A stretch of DNA of 50,033 bases, from contig JAPTJF010000453.1 of the NCBI GenBank assembly GCA_029339195.1, positions 1-50,033 of the forward strand. Direction: 5' to 3'. The DNA is from Micractinium sp. NFX-FRZ. Lineage: Eukaryota > Chlorophyta > Trebouxiophyceae > Chlorellales > Chlorellaceae. The stretch's first letter is position 1; the number at the start of each line of letters is the position of its first letter. The notes beneath the pieces were generated by a model, which saw only the letters and a program-made list of their open reading frames with translations, was not told where the DNA came from and searched no databases. The position numbers and the translations under genes were made by a program. Below are positions 10,388 through 23,200 of this stretch, in pieces.

Positions 10388-13300
10388 CTAAGCTTCAGCG
10401 ACTGCTGTGCACGGGCTGCCAGCACCGCTGCCGCTGCCGGCGAGCGCGGCGGCTGCGGCGGCTTCAGCAGCAGCAGCACGCCACGGGCTGCCGCTGCCGC
10501 TGTTGCCTGGCACGGCCAGGGTGCTGCCGCTGCTGCCGCCCTCGCCGTTGGCGGAGGGGCAGGCGGAGGGAGGGCAGGGGGCACTGAACAGCTGGGCCCC
10601 AAGTTTCATCAGCGTGGTATAGCGGGCCTGCAGGGATGCATGTGGTGTATGTGTGCGTGTGTGTGTGCAATGGAGGGGTAGCTGGCGTGGGTTGCAGCAG
10701 CAGCAATGGCAGCGGGAGGCGGCGGATGGGTGCACGCGCGGGTGTGTTGGGAACAGGGAGCCCAGTCCCCTGCTTCGCAGCAGCTGCCGACAGGCCACCG
10801 TCAAACAGATGTTGGGCAACTTGCTTAGGGGCGGTGGGCAGCAGGCAGCACATGCAGTGCGTGCCGGGCATGCCGAAGCACATGCGCACAAGTTGTGTCC
10901 TCCCCCACCCGCCCAGCACTAACCTGCCGCATGGAGGCCGCAATGGCCACCAAGTCGCTGCTGCCACGGGCCGCCGCCACGGCCGCCCGCAGGCTGCCGG
11001 CACTGCCATCCAAGGCGGCAGGCAGAGGACTGCTGCCCGCCGTGGTGGCGGGCTCCGTGGTCAGCTCGCTGCCGCCCGCCTCAGGGCAGGCCTGCTGGGC
11101 CTGCTGGGCCTGCTGGGCCTGCTGGGCCTGCTGCTGCGCCTCCATGCTGCCCTCCTCGGCGGCCTGGAGCTCCGAAAGCTCCTGCGGGGCAAGAGGGTGG
11201 GCGGGGGAGCAGGCAGGGGGTGAGCAGCCAGGCGCCCTGAGCAGCACAGCAGGGCCAGGGGGAGGGTGGGCAGGAGGGCGGGCAGCAAGGCAAGTGGCCG
11301 CCTAGCAGGCACGCACGCACCCAGCAAAGCAAGCGCCAGCAACCCGGCTCACCGCGCGCGCCTGCGCCAGCTCCTGTGCCGCCAGCTCGGCCTGCTGCGC
11401 CGCCCGCATGGCCTCGTGCCGCCGCTGCTGCACCTGCTGCCACGCCGCCAGCACGCGCTGCTCCTCTCGCAGCTGCTCGCCGGTGACCGTGGCGGTGGCG
11501 GCCGCCAGGCCCGACAGCAGGGGCGGCAGCCGCAGCTGCTGAGGGGGCGGCGGCAGCGGGTGCTGCCCAGAGGGGAGCGACGTCGTGCCGGGGGTGTCTT
11601 GAGGCATCATGGGGAGGGGGAGGGAGTGGTGGGGGGAGTGGCCGCCCCGGTTGGGGTGCAGAAGCACGCTCGAATCGCGCCCAGGCAGGGGGGCGGGCGC
11701 GGAGGCCGCGCCTGCTGCAGCCCACTGCGCCGCAAATGCATCTGATGCCGCCGCCGCCGCCGCTGCATCCACGCCCGCCACACCTGCCGTCGCTGCATCC
11801 AGGGGCGGGGAGCCATCCCCTCCTCCCGCCGACGCCGTCATGGGCATGCCTTCCGGCAGCAAGCCGCCGGGCAGGGGGGCCTCCCAGAGGAGCGGGGAGC
11901 CGGCCCCAGTTGCCTCGTCAGCCACCGTGGCTGCCAGGCCCAGTGGGCTGTTGCCACCCGTGCTCAGCAGCCTCTCCAGCGCCATCGCCTCCTCTGCCAC
12001 CTCCTCCTCCTGCCGCTGCTGCGCGGCCACGGCAGCCCTGGGGCTGCCAGCAAGCGCCGCCGGTGGCGGGCGTGCTGCCGGCACAGGGGATGCTGCCGCC
12101 CCTCGCCCCGCCACCCCTGCCCGCTCGCCGGCGTGGACCGGCCCGGGCACATGTACCTCAGACTTGTGCCGCTTGCTGCTGCCGGCGCTGCCCGCGCGCC
12201 GCCCCGCCTGCTTGCTGCCGTGGCCATGCGGCGGCGCCAGGCTGTGCTTCTGCCCCTGCCCGCGCGGCGACTGCTTGTGCGGCGCCTTGGATTGCTGCCG
12301 CTGGTGCTGCCGCGCCCCCGGGTACTGCACAGACGCCGGCGGCACGAGGCCGGTGTGCGGCCGGGCCGCAGCAGCCGCTGCCGTGCCCAGCCCCGCCTCC
12401 TGCCACAGCAAGCTAAAGGCCCGCTCCAGGCGGGTCACCATGTCCCTGCAGGCAGGCGGGCGAGCAGGCAGGCAGGCAGGCGACGCGGCAACCGTGGGTT
12501 GTGTTATGGGGGTGAGCATGCACAGAGCTGCGCTGCGGATCAAGGCATGTGGGCTCACTGCCCGCCATCACACCAGCCAGCAGTTGTCCCACAGCCACGC
12601 AGCACAACGACCACCGCCAGCCCCACACGCACGACCACACTCCACCGCACACTCCACCCTCATGCAGCCAGCCCCGCCCACACAAAGGGGTGCCCGCTGC
12701 GTTGTGCCGCCGGCAGCTGGCGCCATGCCACCCCACAAACCAGGACATCAACCACTGCTTTTGCACTCGACTGCCCCAGCATACGCCACGTCCCATCAAG
12801 CAGGCTGGCGCTCACGTGATGGGGCTGCCCGCCGCGTTGTAACGCCGGCAGTTGGCCCACACCAGCTGCACATCCGACAGCACCTCGTCGGTCGACTTGT
12901 ACGCAATCATGCCCCAGCCCTCGGCCAGGCCTGCAATCGGGGCGTGGGATTGCAGCGGTGTTAGTGAAAGACCAGAGGTCAGGGAGGGTGACTTGCAGGC
13001 AATCATGCCTAGGCCTGCAATCGGGGCATGGGGAGCCATTGGTGTCGGTCACACATGAGACGCCAGGGAGCAGTACTTGACTTGTACGCAATCATGCCCA
13101 CCCCTTGGTGAGGCCTGCAGGACAGGGGAGGCACGTGGGGGTTGACAGCCAGGGGGGCAGGCAGGTAGCAAGGCACCTGAGCAGCGCCAGATCTGCGGTG
13201 CAGCGCCGTGCGCTCAGGCTGATACCCCCTGCCCATGCTGGGGCGGTGCCGAGCCAGCAGACAACACCAAGGTGCCGAGCAAGCACTGCACTGATGACCT

Positions 13301-16300
13301 GGCGCCGTGCCGTGCTGTGCTGTGCTGTGCTGTGCTGACCTGGCGCCAGGCGTGAGCGTATGGTGCCAAGGTCCATGGGGGTCTTTATCACGGCATGGTA
13401 GTCGGTGAGCCCCAGCCCCTCGGCATCCACCTGCGCAGCACATGCGCAGCAGGCACAGCATGGTGAGCGGCACCGTGCAGGCGAATGAATGAATGAACCG
13501 TGCAGGCGGCGAGCGAGGCGGCAGCTCAAGCCTGGAGCCCGGCGGGGAAGGTTGCCATTTCTCAACGCCAAACAAACACCGGCACCGCGGCCTTTGCTGT
13601 GTAATGATGCAGGCTGCAACATGCGGCACCCTCGGCATCCGCCTGTGCAGTGCGGCATGACGCAGGGTGCACAGCAGGGACAGCAGCAGCAGCAGTGAGA
13701 CATGGGGCAGGAGGCGGCAGTGACATGGCAGCCTCATGTTGCAACTACTGCAACATCAGCAGCATCCGAATCCCGCCCCCCTGACTTCCAAAATGCAGCC
13801 CATTTTTTGCTCTTTAGACCCACCGGCTCTGCAAAGGGCTCGGCGTCTTCGTGCAGCACCAGGCGATCCAGCACCAGCAGGCAGCGGTGCAGCGGGTGCC
13901 CCAGCCTGCAGCGCGGCGGCACGGCGAGCAGTCAGCAACAGGGGCAACAACGATGGCAACCCAGGGGTCGGCGCAGCAGCACATGCGTGTGCGGCAGAGG
14001 CAGGGGCAACGGCGGGAACCGCCCCATGCGCCAGCCCCTTGCTGTGCCTGACCAGCTGCCCTGCACCCACACACCTGAGCTGGCTCTCTCCGGCCGCCGG
14101 CGCCCGGGCCGCCTCCTTCACAGCTGCCCCCATCTGGGCGGCAAGGGCGGGGCGCTGCCGCACGCCCCGCCGGCCTGCCGCGCCCCCAAAGCTGGCGGTC
14201 GGCGAGGCGAGCTGGTGGCTGCTGCCAGGTGAGAGGAGCCCTTGGTCCAGGCTGCCCTGCTGCCCCGCCAGCTGCTTTGCCGCCTCCTGCTGCATGTGCA
14301 GCAGCAGCAGCTGCTGCTGCGCTGCGCCGCCGCCGCCGCCGCCGCCATGCTGCTGTCCCGCTGCCTGCTGCTGCTGCTGCAGGTGCCGCTGCTGCAGCGC
14401 CAGCAGCATGTTGTGCTTCAGCAGCGCCAGCTTCTGGCGCTGCCGCTCGTGCTCCTCCACCGGCGCAGGCGCGTCGGCAGCCCCAGGCGCCGCCAGCTGC
14501 TGCGCCGCGGCCGCCACCGCCGCCGGCAGCTGCAGGCTGCCCGCCAGCATGGCGGCCAGCGAGCGCTGCGTGGCGGGTGCCGGCGCCGCCTCGCCCGGCA
14601 CAGCGGGCGGCGGCTGCTGCCCCTGCGCCATCGCCTCCAGCATCTGCTGCTGCTGCTCCGCCAGGCTGGGTTGGCGGCGCAGCGACAGGCCGGGGGTGCC
14701 GGCACCGTCGGCGCTGCCCTCGCCGCCAAGCTGCGGGGAGGGGGCGTTGTGGGGGAAGCCCGGCGGCAGGCCCTGCCCCTCGCCCGGTGCCAGCCCCAGC
14801 ATGGCGGCCTCCACCAGCAGGTGAGGCGCAGTGGGGTCCACCGAATGGTGCATGAGCTCCTGCTTCAGGCGCACCAGCGCCAGGCGCCGCTGCTCCCGCT
14901 TCATGCGCTCCGCCGCGGCCAGCCGATGGTGCGCCGCCACCTGCTCCGGCTGTGCCCCTGGCTGCAGGCCCGGGGTGGCGTGGCCCGACCGGTTGTCGCC
15001 ACTGCCGCTGCCGCCGGCAAATGAGGCCCCCGGGAGGTCGGGGGAGAGGCTGCCGCCGGCGCCGCCGGCCAGGCCGGCGCCGCCGCTGCCCAGCCCCAGG
15101 GAGAGGCTGCCAGGCCCCAGGGAGTTGGTGGCCCCGCCACCAAAGGACAGGCTGCCTCCCAGAGTGCCAAACGACCCAGCGGCGGTGCCCCCAAGAGGTC
15201 CCAGGCCCGGAAACAGGGTGCTGCCGCCGCCGTTGCCCACCCCGTTGCCGGGGCCGCCGGCGCCGCCACCACCGCCAGCGCCGCCGTTTGCATTGCCGCC
15301 AAGCTGGCCGAACAGGGAAGCCTGCCGGGCTGCTGCGGCTGCCCGGTTAAGCTTGTGCGCCAGCAGCACCTGCTGCTGCTGCTGCTGCATGAGCGCAAAC
15401 TGCGCGTCGGTGGCCCCCTGCTGGCCCGCCTGCTGCCGCGCCTGCTGCTGCTGCTGCTGCTGCTGCAGCGCCGGTGGGTACTGCCCCGCCCCTGGCTGCT
15501 GCTGCTGCTGCCCGTACTGTTGCTGCTGCTGCTGCGGCGGCGGCCGCGCGTATTCTTGCTGCTGCTGCTGCTGCTGCCCATAATCCTGCTGCTGCTGCCG
15601 CCCGTAATCCTGCAGTTGCTGCTGCCCGTACTGCTGCTGGTGGTGACCGTAATGCTGCTGCTGTTGGTGATCGTACTGCTGCTGCTGCTGCTGCTGCGCC
15701 TGCTGCTGTCGGGCGCTGCCCAGGCCCATGTGCCGCCACAGCAGGTCAACAATGGTCGCCAGCCGCTCCGCGGCACGTGCAGGGTCGCTGCCAGGTGGGT
15801 TGGTAGCGTGGCACTGCAGCCACATGCGCTGGATGTCTGCGGCAGGAGTGGTGGGGACGCCACCAAGCGGGGACCCCAGGAGGAAAGCAGCATGAGACGC
15901 AGCAGAGGCGTGGAGGGTGCCCGGGCAGTGTGGGATACCGCGCGGCGGGGAGGGAGGGCAAGCCTCCCCGCCGCAGCAGCTGCAGCATGGCTGAGCGCCA
16001 CCCCCCGCTGCTGGGCAAAGCTGCCCAACATGCGCTGTTAAATGAGTCGCCTGCCAGCAGCGCCGCTGGTGCCTGCCTAACACCTTCCAGCCCCAGCACG
16101 TCTGCCTCTTGACACCCTTTGGTGCCAGCCCCGCACACCCGAGGCCCCAAACAGCCCACCTGCATACACCTCGGGTGGGCCCGCATATGCGTTGTCCATC
16201 AGATTCTGCAGAATCCTGGCGAAGCAGAGGGGCTGCACCAGATGCAGGCCGGCACGGGGGAGGGGGCGGGGTGCACATGTGAAGTGGCACACGGAGTGAG

Positions 16301-16817
16301 GAGGGCGGGGCTTCCCGGGTTGAGGTGTGGCACACGGTACCAGCTGCCCCATCCGCCCCATGCCAGCAACACGTCCCTGCTGTCAGCTGGGCTTTCCGCG
16401 GCAGCAGCACGGCAGCAAAGCATGCGGGCAGAGAAGGGCAGTGAGGAGGGCAACATACCCCGCCCGGGCCGCCGGCGGCGCTCCTGCCCTCAGGCGGGGC
16501 ATTGAAGAAGGTTTTGGCCAGCTCATGCTGCACCACCTCCAGTATGACCTGCAGGGAGACAGTTACATGCAGTGTGGGTGTGGGACGCAGTTACGCGCAT
16601 GGTGGAACCCAAGCTGGGCAGGGGCCAGCCTCACCCAGCGCTTAGTGGCTGTCCACAAGGGCCACGTCACTGGGCGGGGCAAGCGGCGCGCCAGCCCTGC
16701 CTGCACCTGCTACCATGGCCCATCGTCACGCCCCCACCGTGAAGCCCCTTGTCACACCTGGTTGACGCGGCTTTTCCAGTGGGACAACCCTCTGGCCTCG
16801 CCGTTGGGCTGCTGCAT
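10388..16817 (-). CDS. Bromodomain protein with divergent first bromodomain-like segment and polyQ linker
   Basis: Ten exons (high to low): 16758-16817, 16459-16548, 16160-16205, 14075-15836, 13824-13905, 13340-13430, 12816-12930, 11353-12445, 10924-11181, 10388-10627, joining in phase into 1278 residues. The clear bromodomain (about 653-780) shows DAEPFAEP, then DYHAVIKTPMDLGTIRSRL, DEVLSDVQLVWANCRRYN and a C-terminal helix FSLLWQEAGL; the Asn of CRRYN is the family's acetyl-lysine-binding residue. A bromodomain-like segment at about 15-100 has a first helix (VQHELAKTFF), PPEVYADIQRMWLQCHATN and DLLWRHMGLG, but its ZA loop is short and lacks the PMDL motif. A glutamine-rich linker (15350-15720, largely CAG codons) and Ala/Gly/Pro-rich sequence separate them. 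The C-terminal part carries likely coiled-coil segments (AAQQAELAAQELAQ; QQAQQAQQAQQAQQA). I see no ET domain, so this is not a typical BET protein. Expected role: nuclear reader of acetylated histones. Confidence 0.88.
12687..13119 (-). repeat. Decayed copies of bromodomain exon 12816-12930 in both flanking introns
   Basis: The 3' end of the exon (12821-12858, encoding CRRYNAAGSP) recurs diverged at 12687-12724 in the downstream intron. The 5' end with its acceptor (12893-12943, containing GACTTGTACGCAATCATGCC) recurs at 12990-13026 and 13079-13119 in the upstream intron. None of the extra copies continues the bromodomain frame. Confidence 0.85.
13309..13338. repeat. GTGCT pentanucleotide microsatellite
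   Basis: About five copies of the 5-bp unit GTGCT lie immediately beside the donor of bromodomain exon 13340-13430. The same unit is expanded in WDR11 introns near 25793-25812 and 27420-27470. Confidence 0.85.
15350..15720 (-). repeat. CAG/CTG-rich coding repeat (polyglutamine)
   Basis: Within the large exon 14075-15836, many runs of CAG read on the minus strand give glutamine tracts interspersed with Tyr/Gly/His/Arg (for example YGQQQ and QQYGHHQQQ). It is translated in the bromodomain frame and has the look of a low-complexity transcription-factor linker. Length variation between strains is likely. Confidence 0.85.
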
Positions 16818-17211
16818 GGCGCGCCCGCGGACCCGCTGCCACGCCGCGACTCAGCGGTTTGAAGCGACTCCAGTGCCTGCTCCGCACGAAAGAGCGCGGT
16901 GGCAGGGGCTCAGGCCTCCCCTGCCTGCCACCGCATAGCACCGCAACTTGGTGCCTGGCGGCGCTCGAAGGACTTCCCTTTGGGAAAGTGGGTTGATGAA
17001 TTGCTGCGCGCAAGGGGTGCGCAGCGCATGATGGCCATCTCCAACTTTTCAGCGCAGGACAGGCGCAGCAGCGACCGGCCATTGCTGGCGCCCTGCTTTC
17101 CGCATCCCGCGCCCGTATATTTGTGATCACATGGCGATCACGTCACGGAATCAAGCTGTCACAGCTGTGGAACGATAGCCAGTGGAGCTGCGATCACCGG
17201 TCAGCGGCGCT
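16818..17211. promoter_or_regulatory. Bidirectional promoter region, bromodomain gene / WDR11
   Basis: A gap of 394 bp separates the ATG codons of the divergent bromodomain gene (-) and WDR11 gene (+). No coding exon is needed here by either model. Local A+T is raised at about 17120-17165, where short palindromic GATCAC strings occur. The transcription starts cannot be placed by eye. Confidence 0.5.
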
Positions 17212-20200
17212 ATGCAGGCTGTGGCACCCCTGGACTGCCTGGCATATCTGCCGGGCACCCCGTCAAAGGGCAACCGAGGTGCAGCCGCCATCCACGCGGG
17301 ACAGCTGCTGGCCTATGCCGCCGCCTCGGCGGTGGTGGTCGTCGACGTGAGGCGCGCAGCAGGGGGGGCGCTGCCGTGCGGGCAGGGCAGTGTGGTAGAA
17401 GTGCTTTGTAGAACATGATTTGTGAACTGGACGCCATGCTGTTGTCAAGGGTGCTGGCAAAGTTAACCCCGGAGGCGCCGCAGCACAGACAGTGGCCAGC
17501 ATGCGGGCGGGCAACGGCACCCTCCCCCACCGCTGCCGTCCCGCCATTTGGTTCCCTGCTCTTGCGCCCTCTTTGTCCCGGCACCCATGGCCTGCATGCC
17601 CAAAGTACATGCCCTGCAGACCCAGCGCATGGTTGTGGCCACCACTCTTGCCGGAGCCCACCGTCAGGCAGCAGTGTCCGCCCTGGCTTGGTGGGTGCTG
17701 GGGCCGACTGGCAGGGAGGGGCAGGAGGGGCTGGCACACGTGGGTGTATACAGGGCGCCTACAGGGCATTGTACTGGCAGCGGGCTAGGTGTCCTTTGGA
17801 ATGTCCAGTCATTGGGAATGTCCAGTCTGGCTGTGCACGGGACACATGCAAGGCTGCTGTGAGCTGGCTGTGCCTCAGTGCCGCCCCTATGCGCCGGTGC
17901 TGTGCCGCCCCTCCTTGCGCAGGCACCCCGGCGGCGGGCCGCGCGAGCCCAAGGCGGCGGCGCAGCTGCGGCTGGCCAGCGGCGATGAGGAGGGGCGTGT
18001 GATGGTGTGGAATGTGAACACGGGGGCGGTGATTGCGGCACTGGAGGACCCGTGGGGCTCGGCTTTTGGTGCCTCGGGAGGGCGCCGCCCCGAGGGCGCC
18101 CCAGGGGGGCGGCCCCCCGTGCTGGGACTGCAGTGGGCGACCGCAGCACCCAGCGTGCTGGCCGTGCTGCTGGCCCCATGCATGCTGCTGCTGTGGGACT
18201 ACAGAGGTGCGGGTGCGGCATGCCGCTAGTTGGTGCTGCGCCCGCCTGGCGGGCGGGTTGGCCTGCCCGCCTGGTCGTTTGGTTGCCTGCATGCTGCGTG
18301 TCTGGGGATACAGTCACGCGTTCCAACACGGGTGCCTGCCGGCTTGGCTGCATGTGTATCTGCCTGATTGCTGCCGACAAGTTGTTTTCTGGTCGTCCGC
18401 CCCCCCTGCATCTGCCCCTGTGTCTGCCCCTGTGTCTGCCGGCCTGCCTCCCAACTCGCCATCCTGCCTGCACCGCACGTTTGTCTGCTGCCGTTGCACG
18501 CCTGCAGCCTGCGCTGCCGTCACCCAAACGTTCCCCCTTGCACCCCTCCCTTGCTGCTGCAGCGGGGGGCATTGTGTGGAAGAAAGACTTTGGCAGCGGG
18601 CCCACCGCCGAGCCCTTCACCAGCCTGCAGGTAGTGGCTGCGGTTGGTGGCGGTCCCAGAATGCAAAAGACCCTTTCACTGTTTAATTTTGTTTGAACAC
18701 CAGCTGTCTCACCTCCTTGGTGATTCTAGCTTGTTTGGACACAATGTCTGTTTGTCCCACCCGAACCTGGGCCTTGCAGGTGGACCCCCTGGACCGTCGC
18801 CGCCTGGTGCTCTGCGGCTCCAAGGGCTCCTTCATCGTGCTCTGGTGGGTGGGTGGGCATGGAGGGCTGTGGTCAAGGCTGCTAAGATTTGCAGGATGAG
18901 CGAGCGAGCCCGGTGCATGCTCAACCCTGGTGCCGCATGGCTTGTCAATTGCAGCGTCTCCACACCTGACTGGCCACGTGCGCAAGCTTCGCCGACACAT
19001 GGGCCCGTGTCCACGCCGCAAGTTACCACCCTCTCTGCTCCTTCTCAACGCGCACTTTATCGCAAACCGCACTTTATCACAATCCTCACGCCTGCCCTGC
19101 AGCCTCACCAACCCGGCCTCCGACCGGGTGAAGCAGCAGCAGTACCAAGTCGACATCGGGGCGGGCGGCTCCCTGCGCTGCGCCTTCTCAGGCACCCAGG
19201 ACCTCCTCTTCCTCTTGCTGCAGCGCGAGGTGGGTGCTTGTGTGTAGTGGGGAACGGGGCAGGGTGGCGGGGGGGGCCAAGGTCGGGGGGCAGAAGCGGG
19301 CCCACCCAAGACCTGCTCTCCACGTTGCTGCTGCAGGAGGTCTGTGGGTGGGCATGCTTTGGCGGGAATGTGGCGTTGCCTGCTCGCGTGGGATCACGGA
19401 TTTGCTGGCCGAGGGGGGCACCCTGTGCCAGCCACACCACCACACGTCCCTTGATTGCACGTGAAGCACACGCATAATGTGCCCCCACCCACTTGCAGCT
19501 CATTGTGTTCGACTTGGAGTATGGGCAGCCTGCGGCGTCCACCCCCCTGCCCGCCAGCCGGGCGCCGCTGGAGGACCTGCTTGGCTGCTACGGACACGCA
19601 GGTGGGCATGCGGAGGCGCGGGGGGTTGCGGGAGCTTGGGTGTAGCGGCATGGGGCAGGTGTTTTGTTGTAGGTCTGGAAGGTCATGTGCAGTGCCACCT
19701 ATGTGGCCCGCTGAGGACCCTGTCCCGGCCCCACCTTGCCCCACCAGCTACCCCGCAGCTGCCGGCAAGGAATTGTGAGAGGGCGGCACCGATGTGCTGT
19801 ACTGCTCATACCCCACCTAATTGCTACGCCCTCCCCCCCGCAGCCGCGGGCAAGGAGCTGCGAGAGGGCGGCATCGATGTGCTGTACTGCTCCCACAGGG
19901 ACGGCAGCCTCAGCGTGTGGCAGCGCCATCCCCGCCTGCTCACCTATGCCTGCCTGGGGGCCAGCAAGCTGCTGCCCCCCGCACCCAAGTTTGGCTCCGG
20001 TGCGTGCTGCCCCGCTGGGGTGGAGTGCTGTGCGTGCTGCCCCTGGTAGAATGCTAAGCTGGCTGTTTGAGCGCGTTGGTAGGTCATTACCACTTTCGTT
20101 CTTGGAAGGTATTGGTCTTTCGGGCAGCTGAGGTGGCGGGCCCACTGGGTTCAGCGGACTCAGAAGCGCAACCCGCCTTCCCGCCCAATGTTACAAGCCA

Positions 20201-23200
20201 CCCCTGGTTCCTGCTCCTGCTTGCAGCCCCCACTATGCTGGCGCTGGCGGCGGGGCTGTGGCGGGGCCTGGAGGCGGCACCAGCAGCCTCAGCTCACGGC
20301 AGCAGCTGGGGGACAGCAGGCAGCACCGGCGGCAGCGGCCTGCACCCCTCTACTGATGGTGCTCCCATGCAGCAGCAGGGGGTTGCTGGGCGGTGTGTTC
20401 TGCTCATGGGCGCGGCCAGCGACGGGCGGGTGTGGCAGTGGCAGGTGCCGCTGCTGGCGGGCACGGTTCCTGAGCCCAGGCCGGCGGCCCTGCCCCCGGC
20501 TCCCAAGCCAGATCTCTTGGGTAAGTGTGCTCTGCCTTGGATGCCTGTTCGTGCAGCTTCTATTCTGATGCCCACTGTGCTTGTTGGACCCCTGACCAGT
20601 GCTCTCGGGTAAGCTGCCAGATGCCTCACTGTGTGCCTCTGTGGTAAAGTTGAATACCTGTCTCCATCCCTCTCTGTTTTCCCAAAGGGCTGCCAGTCAC
20701 TACTGCCAGTCGCTGTGCCTGGCGCCGTGCTGAATTGACTTCACGTCCCATCAGAGGGCTCCCTGCGCCCATGCACTGCCTTTTCTCACTAGACCCTCTT
20801 CACCTGTCGGCCTCCGCAGGCCTGCTGCACACCCTGCCCCAGCGCGTCACCGCCTTCTGCGCATGCCCCGTGCCCGTGCCGCTGCCTGGGGCGCACGGTG
20901 CGGTGACGGCGGTGGCGGCGGGCACGGCGGCGGGGACGATTGAGATTGCGGCGGTGCAGCAGGGCGCGCTGCTGCCGCTGCACATGAGTGCCAGTGCCTC
21001 GCTGGCGGCGCACTCTGCGCCCGTGCAGGTGCTTGGAACCCGGTGCCTGCTGTGCCTGCTACAGGATCCTGTACTTGTGCCTATGCTTGGTTAGGGGCAT
21101 ACTTTAATGTATCTGCCTGCTTGCAGCCTGCCCGTTGAAGCAGGCGCTGCCACCCTCGCGTCACTCGTGCCTCCATGCCCGGCCTGCCAGCTGCCCACAC
21201 TCACCCCCCGCTGCCCACCTGCCTGTCCTTGCCGGGCGCAGGGCCTGCGCTGGCTGGGCTCCACCCCCCGCCTGGTCTCCTTCAGCACCGAGAAGACGGC
21301 ACAGGGGCACAAGAACGTGCTGCTGATCACAGGTGGGCTGCCTCAATGATCTAACCACAAACCTGCAAAATGAGCCGTGTGAAACGTTCTATCGATACAC
21401 GAATTGAGGCAGGCGCGTGCAGCGCTGTCTTTCTGCGCTCACATTATTGCAAGTAGGGCGCAGATGCTGTGCACGCACTGCCTGCCCCCCTCCTGCCTTC
21501 GCTCCCACCCCTGAGCAGATGTGCGCAACCGCGTGAGCCTGCCCTTCCGGGAGGGCCCCTCCGACCCGGTGCCCCTGACGGGGGTGCGCGCCTCCCCCTC
21601 GGGCCGCCACCTGCTGCTGCTGTTCAGGTGAAGGGGCGAGGTGTGCAGCATGGTGACAGATGGTGTGGCGTGGGGAAGCATTGCGACGGGACGTTCTTGC
21701 TTTGCTGTTTAGTGCGGTGCGATGCGGTGCATGCTGTGTGGTTTTGGGTTGAGCCAGTCGCTGCATGCAGGCGCACCCTCTCCCACCCCTGACTGCCCAC
21801 CCGCCATCCTCCCCTGCACCGTGTCCCCTGCCCCTCCCTGGCCCCGACATTGGCAGGGGTGCTCCCTCTGAGATTTGGTCGGTGGGCGCCGGCTGCCAGC
21901 CCGCCAGGCTGCGCCAGGTGTGCACAGGCCTTGGCAGGGGGCAACCAGCAGCAGCAGCAGGAGATTCCTGTAGGAGGAACCCTCTGCAGGCGCAGCGCCG
22001 ACTGCGCTTTGCGGATGCACGGCTGTGCCAGGAGCAGCCGAAACAGCTGTGTTGAAGTAGCCTACGTGTAGCTCCCTGCCTCCATCTCAGATCTTTGGTG
22101 GAGGCATGATTTGCCTGTCCAAATCCCATATCACTGCTCCCGTTCTGTTCTGGCACCTCCGCAGGTGGACCTCCAGTTCACATCCGTCGAGTGGCTGGCA
22201 CCAGAGGGGCGAGCCGCTGCCGCCGGCGCAGACGCCGCTGCGCCCTGGGCCGCCTCGCCGCACGCTGCGGAACGCGCTGCTGCAAGGTGGGCTGCCAGGC
22301 AGGCGCAGCGGGAGGGGACTCTCGCGCAACCCCCCCAACCTGCGCACCCTGGCTGCAGTCTTGTGAGCCCTGCATCGCCGCGCAGCTGGTCTCCCAAACA
22401 GCACCCCGCGCCCTGCACTCACCTTTCTGGCAGCCCTTGAGAAGCTTCTGTTGTCCAACATTGAGACAAATCTGCCTGCCCCCTGCCGCCATGTTGTTTC
22501 CGGCAGGCCACTTGGGCCGGCTGAGGAGCCCCCAGAGGAGTGCCCGGCCCTCTCCCGCACTAGAAGATAAGTGTCATTCTTATCGTTCTGCCGTGCCCCC
22601 TGCAGCTACGCTTTCCAGCAGCCGTCAGGGGCGGCCGAGGAGCCACCGGAGGAGCGGCTGGCCTTCTCCCTGGCCGACGGACGGGCGGGCGTGCTGGGCA
22701 TCCGCGGGCGGCGCATCAGCGACACGCGGCCGCGCCGGCCCTCCTGGCAGGCGCTGGCCAATGGAGGTGAGTAGGTGTGGGGGCAGCAGGTGGGGGGAGG
22801 CGCCAGTGGGTGTGGGCAGCGGACTGGGCTGAACTGTTGTCTCCAATCCTCATATGTTGACCTGTTCGTGGCCCCTGCAGACTTTCGCGCCGTGGCCATC
22901 GGCTCCTGGGGTCCCTCCGTGCTGCTGGGGGATGGCGAGGGCACGCTGGTGCACTGGGACACAGGTGGGCAGGGGAATAACATGCGAGGGGTGGAGGCTG
23001 CTGGGGATGAGGAGGGAGGGGCCGGGCTGGCAGAGTGCTGGGTGGGAGCAAGGGGCGGGAGCTGGCTGCCTTGCTTGCGTACGGGGCACACTCCCTGCGC
23101 CCAGCTCTGGATGCGGCTGCTGTGCACGCTGCACAGAGCGGGCGCCTCCCCCCGTTTTGATGCCAGCCAGCCCTCTCACCCCGCTGCCCACACCCGTCCT

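Noticed and set aside
11609..12964. 451-codon plus-strand open frame
   Set aside because: It is antisense to bromodomain exons 11353-12445 and 12816-12930 and continues through introns. The composition is low complexity and no domain is visible.
13736..14824. Long plus-strand open frame (362 codons) antisense to the bromodomain gene
   Set aside because: It is the shadow of the GC-rich, CAG-rich exon 14075-15836 and its neighbours, gives Ala/Arg/Cys-rich nonsense, and crosses real splice sites of the minus-strand gene.
17182..17211. Upstream extension of WDR11 starting at GTG (17182)
   Set aside because: It needs a non-ATG start, which is not expected here. The ATG at 17212 begins the conserved N-terminal exon.
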